Of a DNA stretch of 64,000 nucleotides, positions 16,972-25,855 are shown one piece after another. The position numbers and the translations under genes were made by a program. The notes under the pieces were generated by a model. It was not told the DNA's origin. It searched no databases and was given only the letters and a program-made list of their open reading frames with translations. This stretch comes from CAWKMN01 sp963850765 (lineage in GTDB: Bacteria > Chloroflexota > Anaerolineae > Aggregatilineales > Aggregatilineaceae), in assembly GCA_963850765.1 (NCBI GenBank), contig CAWKMN010000003.1:434001-498000 (forward strand), in the 5' to 3' direction. How positions within the stretch are numbered: position 1 is the first letter of the stretch; every line of letters starts with the position of its first letter.

Positions 16972-17232
16972 ATGGACGACAAACCCAAAAAGAAACAAAA
17001 GCGCGTGATTGTCTTCAGCACGCCGACCTGTACTTACTGCAGCCAGGCCAAGCGCTATCTGCGCGAGCGTGGGGTGCGTTTCCGTGACGTGGATGTCAGC
17101 CGAGACGCCGAAGCCGCGCGCGATCTGGTGCGCCGGAGCGGGCAGCAGGGGGTGCCGGTTCTGGAGATCGGCGGGCGGATCGTGGTGGGCTTCAACCGGC
17201 CGGAGATCGACCGTCTGCTGGAACTGAAGTGA
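16972..17232 (+). CDS. Glutaredoxin-like thiol-disulfide protein
   Basis: The 86-residue protein (ATG at 16972, with a TGAGG site 6 bases upstream) has the thioredoxin-fold active site C20-T-Y-C23, the cis-proline loop GVPVLEIGG and a C-terminal RPEIDRLLEL helix. It resembles NrdH/YruB-type glutaredoxins. A lysine-rich N-terminal tail precedes the fold. It follows the sigma/anti-sigma pair by 65 bases on the same strand, which suits a disulfide-stress operon in which the anti-sigma zinc site is the redox switch; this is an inference. Confidence 0.88.
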   Translation: MDDKPKKKQKRVIVFSTPTCTYCSQAKRYLRERGVRFRDVDVSRDAEAARDLVRRSGQQGVPVLEIGGRIVVGFNRPEIDRLLELK

Positions 17233-17280
17233 ACAAGACTCAACCGCCAACGAGTATCGCGTTCCGGGAACGTCTGAACA

Positions 17281-18258
17281 TCAGTTTTTGCTTTCGGAGA
17301 TACGAACACGGCGGTCGATAATCTCGCCGATACAGCTTTCACCAGCCGCCACCCTGGCCCCGGTCAGAACCAGCGTATTCTGAAGGATGGCCGATTTACC
17401 CACTGTTGCGCCGGATTCGAGATACACATTCGGACCGATACACACTCCCTGGCCGATGCCAACCTTCGGATCGATGTGGACAGGCGGGATAATGCGCACC
17501 GAGGCGGGAATTTCGCTCAGGATGTGGTTATCGCGACCTTCCTGCAAAAAGTGCCGGTTGATCTCCAGCAGATCAAGCTCGCGGGTGAGGTGCAAGCGCC
17601 AGTCGGTGACGGCGTAGCTGATCGGTTTGCCCGCCTCAAGCGAGAGCTGAATGGCACTCGCGATTTCGCGCTCGCCGCGCGCAGATACTTTGACCTGGGG
17701 CAGAAAGTCGAGCATCTGCGGATCGAACGCATAGAGCATGATCGCCGCATGCGCGCCGCGCGGTTCCGCGGGTTTTTCCTCGATCGCAGTGATATAGTCT
17801 CCCTCGACAACCACACCCGACGAAACGCGGATGTGCTCTGGGGTGGCCGGCAGCAAGCTCAGCGTGGCAATCTGGCCGGGGATCTGATCAAAGCGGGCCA
17901 TCAGGTTGCGGACATGCTCCGTCGACGTGAGACTATCGACCGATGTCACGAGGAACGGCCCATCGATATACGGCGCGGCCAGACGCAGCGCGTCCACCGT
18001 GCCGGTGGGGATCGCCTGGATGGCGAAGCGGGTGTCGGTATCGGGGTGCCACGAATTCGTGAGATAGGCCGCGATCGCCCCCTCCTGCTCGCCAATGACG
18101 ACCACAAAGCGGCGGATACCGGCTTCGCGCAGACCGTCCATCACACGGGCCATCATCGGTTTGCCCAGGATCGGCAGCATCGATTTGGGGCGATCTTTGG
18201 TCAGCAGACCGAGTCGGGTGCCGCGCCCGGCGGCCAGGATAACAGCTTGTTGGATCAC
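17281..18258 (-). CDS. Sugar-1-phosphate nucleotidyltransferase with left-handed beta-helix tail
   Basis: The 325-residue protein begins with the nucleotide-binding motif LAAGRGTRLGLLTKDRPKSMLPI and has VTSVDSL (metal aspartate) and AIEEKP in the substrate site. The last 85 residues contain hexapeptide-like repeats (VHIDPKVGIGQGVCIGPNV, ATVGKSAILQN). It activates a hexose-1-phosphate to an NDP-sugar, but the sugar (glucose, mannose or GlcNAc) is not decided by sequence alone. It is convergent with the glutaredoxin gene and is not in an obvious polysaccharide cluster. Confidence 0.88.
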   Translation of the reverse strand: MIQQAVILAAGRGTRLGLLTKDRPKSMLPILGKPMMARVMDGLREAGIRRFVVVIGEQEGAIAAYLTNSWHPDTDTRFAIQAIPTGTVDALRLAAPYIDGPFLVTSVDSLTSTEHVRNLMARFDQIPGQIATLSLLPATPEHIRVSSGVVVEGDYITAIEEKPAEPRGAHAAIMLYAFDPQMLDFLPQVKVSARGEREIASAIQLSLEAGKPISYAVTDWRLHLTRELDLLEINRHFLQEGRDNHILSEIPASVRIIPPVHIDPKVGIGQGVCIGPNVYLESGATVGKSAILQNTLVLTGARVAAGESCIGEIIDRRVRISESKN

Positions 18259-18403
18259 AGATTGGCCTTCCCATTCGTGTGCTCAGGACATAAGGGCAGG
18301 GGCATTATAACATGGGCCGTCGCTGCTTGCGTAGCGCGATTTGAGGGTGATGGCTATACTGTGTCCAGAGGCGGAGGTCATGAGTTCACGCGAGGAAAAA
18401 ACC

Positions 18404-18646
18404 ATGTCAGCGGTGGAGCGGATGATTGCCTTCCATCTGGAGCGGCTGAAGGATAAGAATCCGGCGGTGCGGCTGAAGTCGATCGACGAGCTGGTGCTGC
18501 TGGATGCGGTCAGCGCGTTGGAGGCACTCGAAAATCTATTCCGTCAGGATCCTGATGAAAGCGTGCGGCTGGCGGCTCAAAAGGCCGGGCGGGCGATTTA
18601 TCTCAAGTCGAAGGGGCGGGACGACAAAGGCGGGAGCGGGTCGTAG
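18404..18646 (+). CDS. Small HEAT-repeat-like protein
   Basis: The 80-residue helical protein has two HEAT-like helical pairs: LKDKNPAVRLKSIDELVLL and ALENLFRQDPDESVRLAAQKAGRAIY. The ATG at 18404 has an AGGA site 9 bases upstream; earlier in-frame ATGs at 18341 and 18380 are poorer. A strong terminator follows at 18681. Likely a protein-interaction module; its partner is unknown. Confidence 0.75.
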   Translation: MSAVERMIAFHLERLKDKNPAVRLKSIDELVLLDAVSALEALENLFRQDPDESVRLAAQKAGRAIYLKSKGRDDKGGSGS

Positions 18647-18680
18647 GCCGCGTTTATCACCCCGCTTGTTGGGTAGAGCA

Positions 18681-18706
18681 GGGGGCACGATGGGGTGCCC
18701 CCTTTT
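18681..18706 (+). terminator. Rho-independent terminator after the HEAT-like gene
   Basis: GGGGGCAC (18681–18688) pairs with GTGCCCCC (18695–18702), with a 6-base loop and then TTTT. It separates the gene from convergent valS. Confidence 0.85.
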
Positions 18707-18715
18707 GTGTGCCGC

Positions 18716-21354
18716 TTACAGGGCGGCAAGCCGTTCTTCGATCACCTGACGGCTGGCAGTGAGCGATTCCAGCTTATTGCGCTCACGCTGGACGACGTCC
18801 GGCTTGGCGCGGGTGACGAAGCTCTCATTGTTCAGCAGCCCCGCCGAATGGCTGATCTGAGTCTCCAGATCGGTCAGTTCCTTTTGCAGGCGCGTGCGCT
18901 CGGCCTCCACGTCGATCAGATCCGCCATCGGCAGGTAGACGGTCACATCGGCGGCGATGATCGTGGCGGCGTTGTCGGGGGCGGCGGCACCGGCGTCAAG
19001 CAACTGCGCATTTTCCACATTGCATAACCGCGCGAACAGGTGCAGATGCTGCCCGACCAGATCGCGGTGTTCGCCCGGCGCAATCGCCGCGCTGGATGCG
19101 GCGAGCCGGCTGGACCTTGTACTCGGCGCGGGCGTTGCGAATGCCGCGCACCAGATCCATCAGGATGGCGAACTCCCCTTCGGCAGCCGCGTCGAGATGG
19201 GCCAGATCCGCCTGCGGCCATTGCGCGATGATCAGCGGTCCCTGGCCGGGGAACAGGTAGCCCCAGATCTCCTCGGTGATGTACGGGATATACGGGTGCA
19301 GCAGGCGCAGGCTCGTGTGGAGCACGTAAGCCAGCACATCCAGCGCGCGCTCGCGGCGTTCGGCGTCCCCGCTGTAGAGCGCATTCTTGCTGATCTCCAC
19401 GGTCCAGTCCGCGAACTCGTTCCACAGAAAGTCCAGGATCTGGCGGCCGGCCTCGCCGTACTGGAAAGTATCAAACAGGCGCTGCACGCTGGCCACCAGC
19501 CCGGACAGCCGGCTGAGGATCCAGCGGCTCGGCAGATCAAGCTGGGCCGTATCCAGTTCGGCGCGCGGCGTGTAGCCTTCCAGGTTGGACCACAAGAAGC
19601 GCGACATCTGCCAGAGCTTGTTGCCGAAGTTGCGGCTGTACTCGATCCGGCTCTCGCGCCAGATTCATGTCGGCGCCGGGCGTGCTGCCGGTCAGCAGCG
19701 TGAAGCGCAGCGCATCCGTGCCGTACTTCTCCACGATGATCGAGCGGATCGATCACGTTGTCGTAGGTCTTGCTCATCTTGCGGCCGATGCTCGTCCCGG
19801 ACCAGGCCGTGCAGATAGACCGTGTGGAACGGGATCTCTTCGGTCAACCACAGGCCCATCATGATCATGCGGGCCACCCAGAAGAACAGGATGTCGTAGC
19901 CCGTTTCCATGATGCTGGTCGGGTAGTAGCGGCGCAGGTCGGGCGTATCGTCCGGCCAGCCGAGCGTGCTGAACGGCCACAGACCGCTGCTGAACCACGT
20001 ATCGAGCACGTCCGGGTCCTGGGTCAGATCGCGGGCTGCCGCAGTGTGCGCATTGAGTCGGATCGGTGCGCGCCACAGTGATCTCGCCGCAGTCGTCGCA
20101 GTACCACGCCGGGATGCGGTGTCCCCACCAGAGCTGGCGGCTGATGCACCAGTCCTCGATGTTCTCCATCCAGTTGAAGTACACCTTCTCGAAATGCTCC
20201 GGCACGATCTTGATCTGCCCTTCGCGCACGGCGGCGATGGCACGTTCGGCCAGCGGCTTGATCTTCACAAACCACTGCTTGCTGACCATCGGCTCCACCA
20301 CCTCGCCGCCGCGCTGCGTGCGCGGCACGGCATGGCGATAGGGCTGCTCCCTGATGGTCATGCCGGCGGCTTTCATGTCGGCCCAGAGCTTCTCGCGCGC
20401 CACTTCACGATCCTGCCCGGCATACGGCCCGGCGTTGGCGTTGAGCGTCGCGTCCTGGTTCATGATGTTGATGATCTCCAGGCCGTGACGCTGGCCGATC
20501 TCGTAGTCGGCGGGGTCGTGGCCGGGCGTGATCTTCAGCGCACCCGTGCCGAATTCCCGATCCACGTAGTCATCGGCAATGATCGGGACGCGGCGGTTGA
20601 GCATCGGCACGAGCGCATGACGGCCGATGAGATGCCTGATACCGCTCGTCTTCGGGATGTACGGCCACCGCCATATCGCCCAGGATGGTTTCGGGGCGGG
20701 TTGTCGCCACCGGGATCGCGCCGCCGCCTTCCACGGGATAGTTGAAGTAGTAGAGGAAGCCGTCTTCTTCGTCGCGCTCCACTTCAAGATCGCTGACCGC
20801 GGTTTGCAGGCCGGGCGACCAGTTGATCAGCCGCACGCCGCGATAGATCAAGCCCTGCTCCCACAGCGTCACGAAAGCTTCGCGCACGGCGCGTGACAGC
20901 CCCTCATCGAGCGTGAACCGCTCGCGATCCCAATCGCAGCATGCCCCCAGGCGGCGCAGCTGCTCGGTGATCCGCCCGCCGTATTTTTCTTTCCATTCCC
21001 AGGTGCGGCGCAGGAATTCCTCGCGGCCAACTTCCTGGCGGCTGGTGCCTTCGTCGCGCAGCATGGATTCTCGACCTGAAGCTGTGTGGCGATCCCGGCG
21101 TGATCCGTGCCGGGCACCCAGAGCGCCGCGCTGCCGCGCATCCGCTCGTAGCGGATCATCAGGTCTTCGAGGCTGACGAACATGGCGTGGCCGTTGTGCA
21201 GCGCGCCGGTCACGTTGGGCGGCGGGATGCTGATCACGAACGGCTCGCCGTCCGGGTGGATTTCGGGCTTGAAGCAGCCGCCGTCCTCCCACTCCTGATA
21301 GATGCGCTGTTCGGCTTCGCTGAAGTCGAACAGATTTGGCATTTCGGTTGTCAT
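18716..21354 (-). CDS. valS: Valyl-tRNA synthetase, reading frame broken by about seven frameshifts
   Basis: The ATG at 21354 has an AGGGGAGA site. In order, across different frames, the strand encodes PPPNVTGALHNGHAM (HIGH region), WVPGTDHAGIATQ, the editing domain (PVATTRPETILGDMAVAVHP), KQWFVKIKPLA, QDPDVLDTWFSSGLWPFSTLGWP, RKMSKTYDN (KMSKS-type), YGTDALRFTLL, the anticodon-binding domain and a C-terminal coiled coil (VEAERTRLQKELTDLE). This is the full ValRS plan. Frame jumps occur near 21065, 20635, 20045, 19785, 19745, 19665 and 19095. Six fit one extra base and the first fits one missing base; no internal nonsense substitutions are needed. The gene is essential, so sequence error is likelier than decay. 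The Val-type T-box leader lies upstream beyond a methyltransferase gene. Confidence 0.85.
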
Positions 21355-21493
21355 AGTCTCCCCTTGTCCTGCTGTGTAGAACTGCTCCTTGCCTGAGACA
21401 GACACGAGATGATCTCGCATCGCTGGCCGATGGTGCTTACAACCCCATCCTGCTGATCGTGTTCGACAAGTGACACGCTGATCACCCCCTTTA

Positions 21494-21528
21494 TAGTGGA
21501 CAGTAGACAGTTTTCAGTTTTCAGTGGG
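21494..21528. repeat. Short tandem-like intergenic repeat between the methyltransferase gene and valS
   Basis: The stretch reads 'gtggacagtagacag' followed by two copies of 'ttttcag'. It is a simple repeat of the kind often scattered between genes in this phylum. It lies in the 193-base gap between the methyltransferase stop and the valS start, which otherwise shows no gene. Confidence 0.5.
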
Positions 21529-21547
21529 TCGCCCCAATTGCCACCGG

Positions 21548-22315
21548 CTAGCCAGGTTTGGTGGCAGTCATGACCAGTTCCCAGCGGTCGCGGTGCGCCT
21601 GGAAGTTCTCGAACCCAACTTCCGAGATCACGACTTCGACCTCTTCCGCCGTCAGCGCGCGGAAAACGACCGGGTGCCTCGTCGCGCGATACGTCGTGCC
21701 GCTGCCGCGAACGACAAAACTGTTGAACGTCACCGTGATCGGCGGGCCGTCGTCCCAATCCCAGATTTCGAATGTGATGATCTGTTCGCCCGGCTCGTCA
21801 TGCACGCGGCCAGGGATAAAGCGCGGGCGATCCTCAAGCAGCGGCTCGAAATCGCGCATCCCGATCAGCAGCAGGCCGCCCGGTCGCAGCAGTTCGTGGA
21901 AGATCAGCAGCGATTCCTCGATCTGCTCATCGTAGAGCAGGTGGGGCAGGGCGCTGCCTTTGGTCATCACCACGTCAAACGGCCCGCTGACGTGATGGTG
22001 AAGACTTTGAAAATCGCACTCCACAAACGTGATGCGATCCTCCACGCCATTATCGGCGGCGTTCTGACGCGCCCGTTCCAGAATCCCGGCGCTGGGATCG
22101 GCTGCGGTGACGCTGTAACCGAGGCGAGCAAGAGCAATCGCCTGGGTGCCGGGTCCGCACGAGGCATCAAGCACTGTCTTGACGTCGTGCTCGCGGAACA
22201 GCCGGCGCAGGTTGAGCCCTTCGCGTTCAAGCTCGGCATCCCAATCGCGGTACCACAGGTGATAGTCCTGGGCGACCGCGTCGTAGTAGCGAAGAATGTC
22301 ATCCATGAATGTCAT
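21548..22315 (-). CDS. Class I SAM-dependent methyltransferase
   Basis: The 255-residue protein has motif I VLDASCGPGTQAIALARLGY, followed by AADPS (acidic end of strand 2), ITFVECDFQSL, FDVVMTKGSALPHLL and LRPGGLLLIGMRDFEPLLEDRP. The last two segments resemble the glycine/sarcosine N-methyltransferase-like branch, but the substrate cannot be assigned. Its position is unusual: it is the first gene after the T-box leader and 193 bases before valS, so it should be transcribed only when Val-tRNA is uncharged. A peptide-level link to translation is not evident. Confidence 0.85.
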   Translation of the reverse strand: MTFMDDILRYYDAVAQDYHLWYRDWDAELEREGLNLRRLFREHDVKTVLDASCGPGTQAIALARLGYSVTAADPSAGILERARQNAADNGVEDRITFVECDFQSLHHHVSGPFDVVMTKGSALPHLLYDEQIEESLLIFHELLRPGGLLLIGMRDFEPLLEDRPRFIPGRVHDEPGEQIITFEIWDWDDGPPITVTFNSFVVRGSGTTYRATRHPVVFRALTAEEVEVVISEVGFENFQAHRDRWELVMTATKPG

Positions 22316-22324
22316 GTCCCTGAA

Positions 22325-22365
22325 AACAAAAACGCCCTGACGTCCCTACAAGGACGAAAGAGCGA
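22325..22365 (-). terminator. T-box leader terminator hairpin
   Basis: On the minus strand, GCTCTTTCGTCC pairs imperfectly with GGACGTCAGGGC around TTGTAG, followed by GTTTTTGTTTT. Its 5' arm follows directly after the T-box antiterminator region, as expected for a transcription-attenuating T-box. Confidence 0.8.
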
Positions 22366-22580
22366 TCTTTCGCGGTACCACCTTGCTTCCCGGCGGAATT
22401 GATCCACCGGGCCCTTATCGACGCGCTAACGGGCGTACCCGGACACGCTTAATGAGCGTTCGGCGTGCCAACTCAGGAGCGACGTTTCGCGGGGGACCAC
22501 TGCGCAGGCTCTCAGCCCGTGACCTGCACTCTCTGACAGCGCCGGGCCGCGTATTCCTCTCCGTCACCGTTGATGGAAGC
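22325..22580 (-). promoter_or_regulatory. T-box riboswitch leader, valine specifier (GUC)
   Basis: The minus-strand RNA contains the T-box sequence AAGGTGGTACCGCG (22384–22371), which base-pairs with the tRNA acceptor end in the antiterminator. Upstream is a Stem I region with GTGACGGAGAGGAATA, CAGAGAG, and GAAACGTCGCTCCTGAG, where GTC (22483–22481) occupies the usual specifier position. GUC codes for valine, agreeing with valS downstream. A terminator hairpin follows the T-box sequence, and a good promoter lies directly upstream. Binding of uncharged tRNA-Val should allow read-through into the methyltransferase and valS. Confidence 0.9.
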
Positions 22581-22610
22581 AGTATATCACGCGGCGTCAT
22601 GAGGCGTCAA
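22581..22610 (-). promoter_or_regulatory. Sigma-70-type promoter of the T-box–methyltransferase–valS unit
   Basis: On the minus strand TTGACG (22610–22605) and TATACT (22586–22581) are spaced by 18 bases. Transcription would begin a few bases before the conserved start of Stem I. Confidence 0.8.
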
Positions 22611-22668
22611 CGGTTGGTTGGCTGTGAGTAATCAGTTGTGGGTCAGAACACATGTTTCGTATTCTGGC

Positions 22669-22699
22669 TTGACTCATCACTCAAGACTCACGACTTAGA
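22669..22699. repeat. Degenerate tandem 'gactca' repeat
   Basis: The plus strand has 'ttgactcatcactcaagactcacgac', a series of related 'actcan' units. It lies between the VTT gene and the T-box promoter. No gene is seen in 22611–22704. Confidence 0.4.
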
Positions 22700-22704
22700 A
22701 CCTT

Positions 22705-23298
22705 TCAATGCGTGAGCCAGGGTTCGATCCATTCCAGCGACAGCGCGCCGGCAGTGGCGATCAGCGTGGCCTGGATCAGCTTGCCGCAGAATGTAACGCC
22801 CTGGAATTTCCAGATGGGCATGCGCGTCGCGCCGGCCAGGAGTCCCGCCAGATCAAAAAATGGGTTGGGAAAAACACTAAGCACAAAAATGGTCAGCGGG
22901 CCGTTGCGCGCCATCCAGCGATTGATCCAGCGAGTCATTCGGTGATCTTCCAATGGGGCCAGCCCGCTGTAGCCGGTAATGTAGCCGGTGAGTTCTCCCA
23001 GGGCCGCACCGAGCCCAGCACAAAACCCGACGGCCAGCGGGTTGAGCGAGCTGCCGACCGCAAAGACGATGACCAGCCCGGGAGCAGGCAGAACGAGCGT
23101 GGCATTGCTGGTGAGCATGGCAAGGAAAACGCCGCCGTAACCGAGCGCGGCGAAGTCCTCCATTTGATCGCGATTCAGAGCAATCAGCGCCGTCACCGCC
23201 ACGACCAGCAGCAGACCCAGCCCGCGCAGCACGAAAGACCATCGAGACAGAGTGAACGCCTGACCGTAACGACGCATCTTCATAGCGAGTGTGATCAT
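22705..23298 (-). CDS. VTT-domain (SNARE-associated/DedA-like) membrane protein
   Basis: The 197-residue protein has several membrane segments and the VTT/DedA-type features LPAPGLVIVFAVGSSLNPLAVGFCAGLGAALGE (G-rich re-entrant loop with a conserved acidic residue) and FPNPFFDLAGLLAG. Such proteins scramble or translocate lipids or affect membrane homeostasis. I take the ATG at 23298; the longer frame to 23325 uses a TTG, and ATG 23283 is also possible. It does not overlap the T-box unit and ends 95 bases before that promoter. Confidence 0.85.
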   Translation of the reverse strand: MITLAMKMRRYGQAFTLSRWSFVLRGLGLLLVVAVTALIALNRDQMEDFAALGYGGVFLAMLTSNATLVLPAPGLVIVFAVGSSLNPLAVGFCAGLGAALGELTGYITGYSGLAPLEDHRMTRWINRWMARNGPLTIFVLSVFPNPFFDLAGLLAGATRMPIWKFQGVTFCGKLIQATLIATAGALSLEWIEPWLTH

Positions 23299-23453
23299 CC
23301 CCACAGTAATCCCCTCCACTTTCAAAGGGCTCCTAATGAGAATAACACAAAATGGAAGCGCGCGTTACTCAGTATTTGTACTTGTCTTTGAGCAGCGGTG
23401 TGCCGATCGGATTTGGGCGGGGTGGGTTTCGTTTCAGGCGAGCGGTTCTATGA

Positions 23454-24101
23454 TCAGCGGGAACGAAGCTCCGGGTTATCCAGCATGCTGCGGAGCCGAG
23501 CGGCCACCATGTCAATCGCGACGAGGTTGTAGCCGCCCTCCGGGATAATCACGTCGGCATAACGTTTGCTCGGTTCGACAAAGTCCAGGTGCATGGGGCG
23601 GACGCTGAGAAGATACTGCTCGATCACCAATTCGACTGAGCGGCCCCGCTCGGTAATATCGCGCTTGAGCCGGCGGATGAAGCGGATGTCCGGCGCGGTA
23701 TCGACGAAAATCCGCATGTCGAACAGCTTACGCAGTTCCGGCTCGGAGAAGATCAGAATGCCTTCGACCAGAATCACCGGCTGCGGCTCCACCACGCGAA
23801 CTTCGCCCGTGCGGCGGTATGTGGTGAAATCATAGACCGGGACTTCGACGGGCCGGCTCTGTTTGAGCTGGCGGATATGTTCGACTAGCAGGCTGGTTTC
23901 GAGCGTATCGGGATGATCGAAGTTCACGACGCCATTCGGAAAAGGGGGTAGATCGCGAAAATCCTTGTAGTAGGAATCGTGTTCGAGGTAGGCAATGTGA
24001 TCCATGCCGACGCGTTCAAGGATGGCCGTAGACACGGTCGTTTTGCCCGAACCCGAACCACCGGCCACGCCGATTGTTACCGGAGAGAGCGGCAACTGCA
24101 T
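23454..24101 (-). CDS. udk: Uridine kinase
   Basis: The 215-residue enzyme begins at the ATG at 24101 (AGGGGTGGG upstream) and has the P-loop GGSGSGKTT (14–22), then YLEHDSYYKDF, NFDHPDTLE, YDFTTYRR and VILVEGILIF, all standard for uridine/cytidine kinase. It phosphorylates uridine and cytidine to UMP/CMP in pyrimidine salvage. The open frame extends to 24179 into the tRNA gene, but that extension is not conserved-looking. The tRNA-Thr gene lies 72 bases upstream on the same strand. Confidence 0.94.
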   Translation of the reverse strand: MQLPLSPVTIGVAGGSGSGKTTVSTAILERVGMDHIAYLEHDSYYKDFRDLPPFPNGVVNFDHPDTLETSLLVEHIRQLKQSRPVEVPVYDFTTYRRTGEVRVVEPQPVILVEGILIFSEPELRKLFDMRIFVDTAPDIRFIRRLKRDITERGRSVELVIEQYLLSVRPMHLDFVEPSKRYADVIIPEGGYNLVAIDMVAARLRSMLDNPELRSR

Positions 24102-24173
24102 CACCCACCCCTGTGCAGATGAGTAGATAAAAAGAAAGCCCACAGTATGAACCACCTGGGGCGTTTGCAGGAG

Positions 24174-24246
24174 AGCCACCCAAGAGAGTTGAACTCTTAA
24201 CCTAACGCTTACGAAGCGTTTGCTCTGCCGATTGAGCTAGGGTGGC
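24174..24246 (-). tRNA. tRNA-Thr (anticodon CGT)
   Basis: The minus strand folds as a full cloverleaf of 73 bases. GCCACCC/GGGTGGC is the acceptor stem, GCTC/GAGC the D stem, AACGC-TTCGTAA-GCGTT the anticodon arm with CGT at positions 34–36, and AAGAG-TTCAACT-CTCTT the T arm. The discriminator is U. It reads ACG codons. Confidence 0.96.
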
Positions 24247-24372
24247 GTTTACACCGCGCATTATAGCAACAGGGCGAGAGAGTGACAAGGATCAATTTCG
24301 GTTTCTGGGGACGAGCGGTGATGTTCAGTATAATTGGAAAGCATATGTAGCGGCGCATTATTGGAGCTCTCC

Positions 24373-25377
24373 TTGAACACTACCTTATATGAAACCGATC
24401 AGTTTTTCACTGACCTGCGCGCCGAGTGGCAGGATGTGTTGGACGACAGCACCGCGAACCTCATCTTCATGACGCATGAATGGCAGGAGACGTGGTGGGA
24501 TACTTACCACCCCGGCAAGCTGTGGGCGCTGGTCCTGCGGGATTACGGCGGGCGATGTATGGGGCTGGCTCCCTGGTTTCTTGTGGAGAAGGAGGGAGAG
24601 CGCATGATCTGTCCGGTGGGCTGCGTCGATGTGACCGATTATCTGGATGTCATCATGCGGCGCGGGTCTGAAGCGGTGATACTCCAGTGTCTCGCAGCCT
24701 GGCTGGCCGACCACACAGAATTGTTTGATGTCGTCTGCCTGCGCAATATCCCGCAGGGATCCCCCACGCTGACCTTCCTGCCGGATATGCTTCAGGAGCG
24801 AGGGTTTCAGGTCGACGTTTCGCTGGATGACGTCTGTCCGATCATCCCGCTCCCAGACAGCTTCGAGGCCTATCTGGCCGGGCTGGACAAGAAGGACCGG
24901 CATGAACTCCGCCGAAAACTGCGCCGGGCTTCCGGGCAGACAGAATGGTACATCGTGGGCGATGAGCATAACCTGAACGCGGAGATCGACAGGTTTCTGA
25001 AGCTGATGGGCGCCAGTACGCCGGACAAAGCGGCCTTTCTGGCGGATCCACAGAATACCGAGTTTTTCCGGCGTATTGTTCCGATCCTGGCGGAACGGGG
25101 ATGGCTGCAACTCGCTCTGATGACCGTCCAAAGCGATCCGGTCGCTGCGTACCTGAATTTCGACTACGCGGGCCGGCTGATGGTCTATAACTCAGGGCTT
25201 GATGCGGGTGCGCACGGGCAGTTCAGTCCGGGCATTGTGCTGCTGGCACGACTGATCGAGCATGCGATCGAACAAGGTCACACGCTCTTTGATCTGCTGC
25301 GCGGCGATGAGTCCTACAAGTACGATCTGGGCGGGCAGAACACGGAGATTTACCGGCTTCAGATCCGGCACGCATAA
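24373..25377 (+). CDS. GNAT-fold acyltransferase, CelD/BcsL (FemAB-like) type
   Basis: The 334-residue protein shows the double-GNAT layout of CelD/FemAB-like proteins: FMTHEWQETWWDTYHPGKLWALVLRD near the start, YLAGLDKKDRHELRRKLRRA in the centre, and QLALMTVQSDPVAAYLNFDYAGRLMVYNSGLD followed by LFDLLRGDESYKYDLG at the end. The last motif is the hallmark of this family. Such enzymes acylate polysaccharides or peptidoglycan precursors. TTG at 24373 has GGAG 6 bases upstream, better than the TTG at 24334. A TATAAT box lies about 40 bases before it. Confidence 0.82.
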   Translation: MNTTLYETDQFFTDLRAEWQDVLDDSTANLIFMTHEWQETWWDTYHPGKLWALVLRDYGGRCMGLAPWFLVEKEGERMICPVGCVDVTDYLDVIMRRGSEAVILQCLAAWLADHTELFDVVCLRNIPQGSPTLTFLPDMLQERGFQVDVSLDDVCPIIPLPDSFEAYLAGLDKKDRHELRRKLRRASGQTEWYIVGDEHNLNAEIDRFLKLMGASTPDKAAFLADPQNTEFFRRIVPILAERGWLQLALMTVQSDPVAAYLNFDYAGRLMVYNSGLDAGAHGQFSPGIVLLARLIEHAIEQGHTLFDLLRGDESYKYDLGGQNTEIYRLQIRHA

Positions 25378-25458
25378 CCGCCGAATCGCAAAATTCGGGC
25401 GGCGAACAGGAAGGGGGCGGCCTGCAAAACGACCCGTATCCCTTCCTAATCACCCAGA

Positions 25459-25776
25459 TTACCCGCCGTAGGAGTCCACGGTATTGATCGTCTCGGCGGG
25501 AATGTAGGGGCGTTTTTCCGCGTGGGCCAGCGCCTCATCCTCCCGGATCGTGATCTGTCCCTGGTAGTAAAGCACGTTATTGAAGGCGTCAAACCGGTAA
25601 CGCCGGTTCACCCATTCGTACTCAGGATGAAAAAAGACCACATTGAACAGCATGGCGTCGTCCTTGAGGATAGTATTCTCCTCGACCAGCCAGACGGGCG
25701 CGTACTGTTCCAGGTGGGTCCTAACCTTGGCATCTCGTCTCGCGCGTATCCAGTCGCGTTTCTCTTGATCAGACAT
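25459..25776 (-). CDS. Conserved-looking small protein, unknown function
   Basis: This 105-residue protein has a charged helical start (SDQEKRDWIRARRDAKV) and then a beta-rich aromatic core (MLFNVVFFHPEYEWVNRRYRFDAFNNVLYYQGQITI). It has no cysteines, signal peptide or membrane segment. I do not recognise a family. Codon use is like its neighbours, so I believe it is expressed. It lies between the GNAT gene (convergent) and the small gene at 25904. Confidence 0.6.
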   Translation of the reverse strand: MSDQEKRDWIRARRDAKVRTHLEQYAPVWLVEENTILKDDAMLFNVVFFHPEYEWVNRRYRFDAFNNVLYYQGQITIREDEALAHAEKRPYIPAETINTVDSYGG

Positions 25777-25855
25777 CCCTCTAACCTTTTGCCGTGGGGC
25801 GTGAAGATATTCTCAATCAATTGTAATCAATTGTGGCAGGTTCAGGTAGTGGCAC

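Noticed and set aside
19537..21292. Several short minus-strand frames as separate genes
   Set aside because: Their sequences follow one another along ValRS, so they are pieces of one broken gene.
24102..24179. Upstream extension of udk to 24179
   Set aside because: It overlaps the tRNA gene end and has no uridine-kinase similarity; the ATG at 24101 fits the family start.
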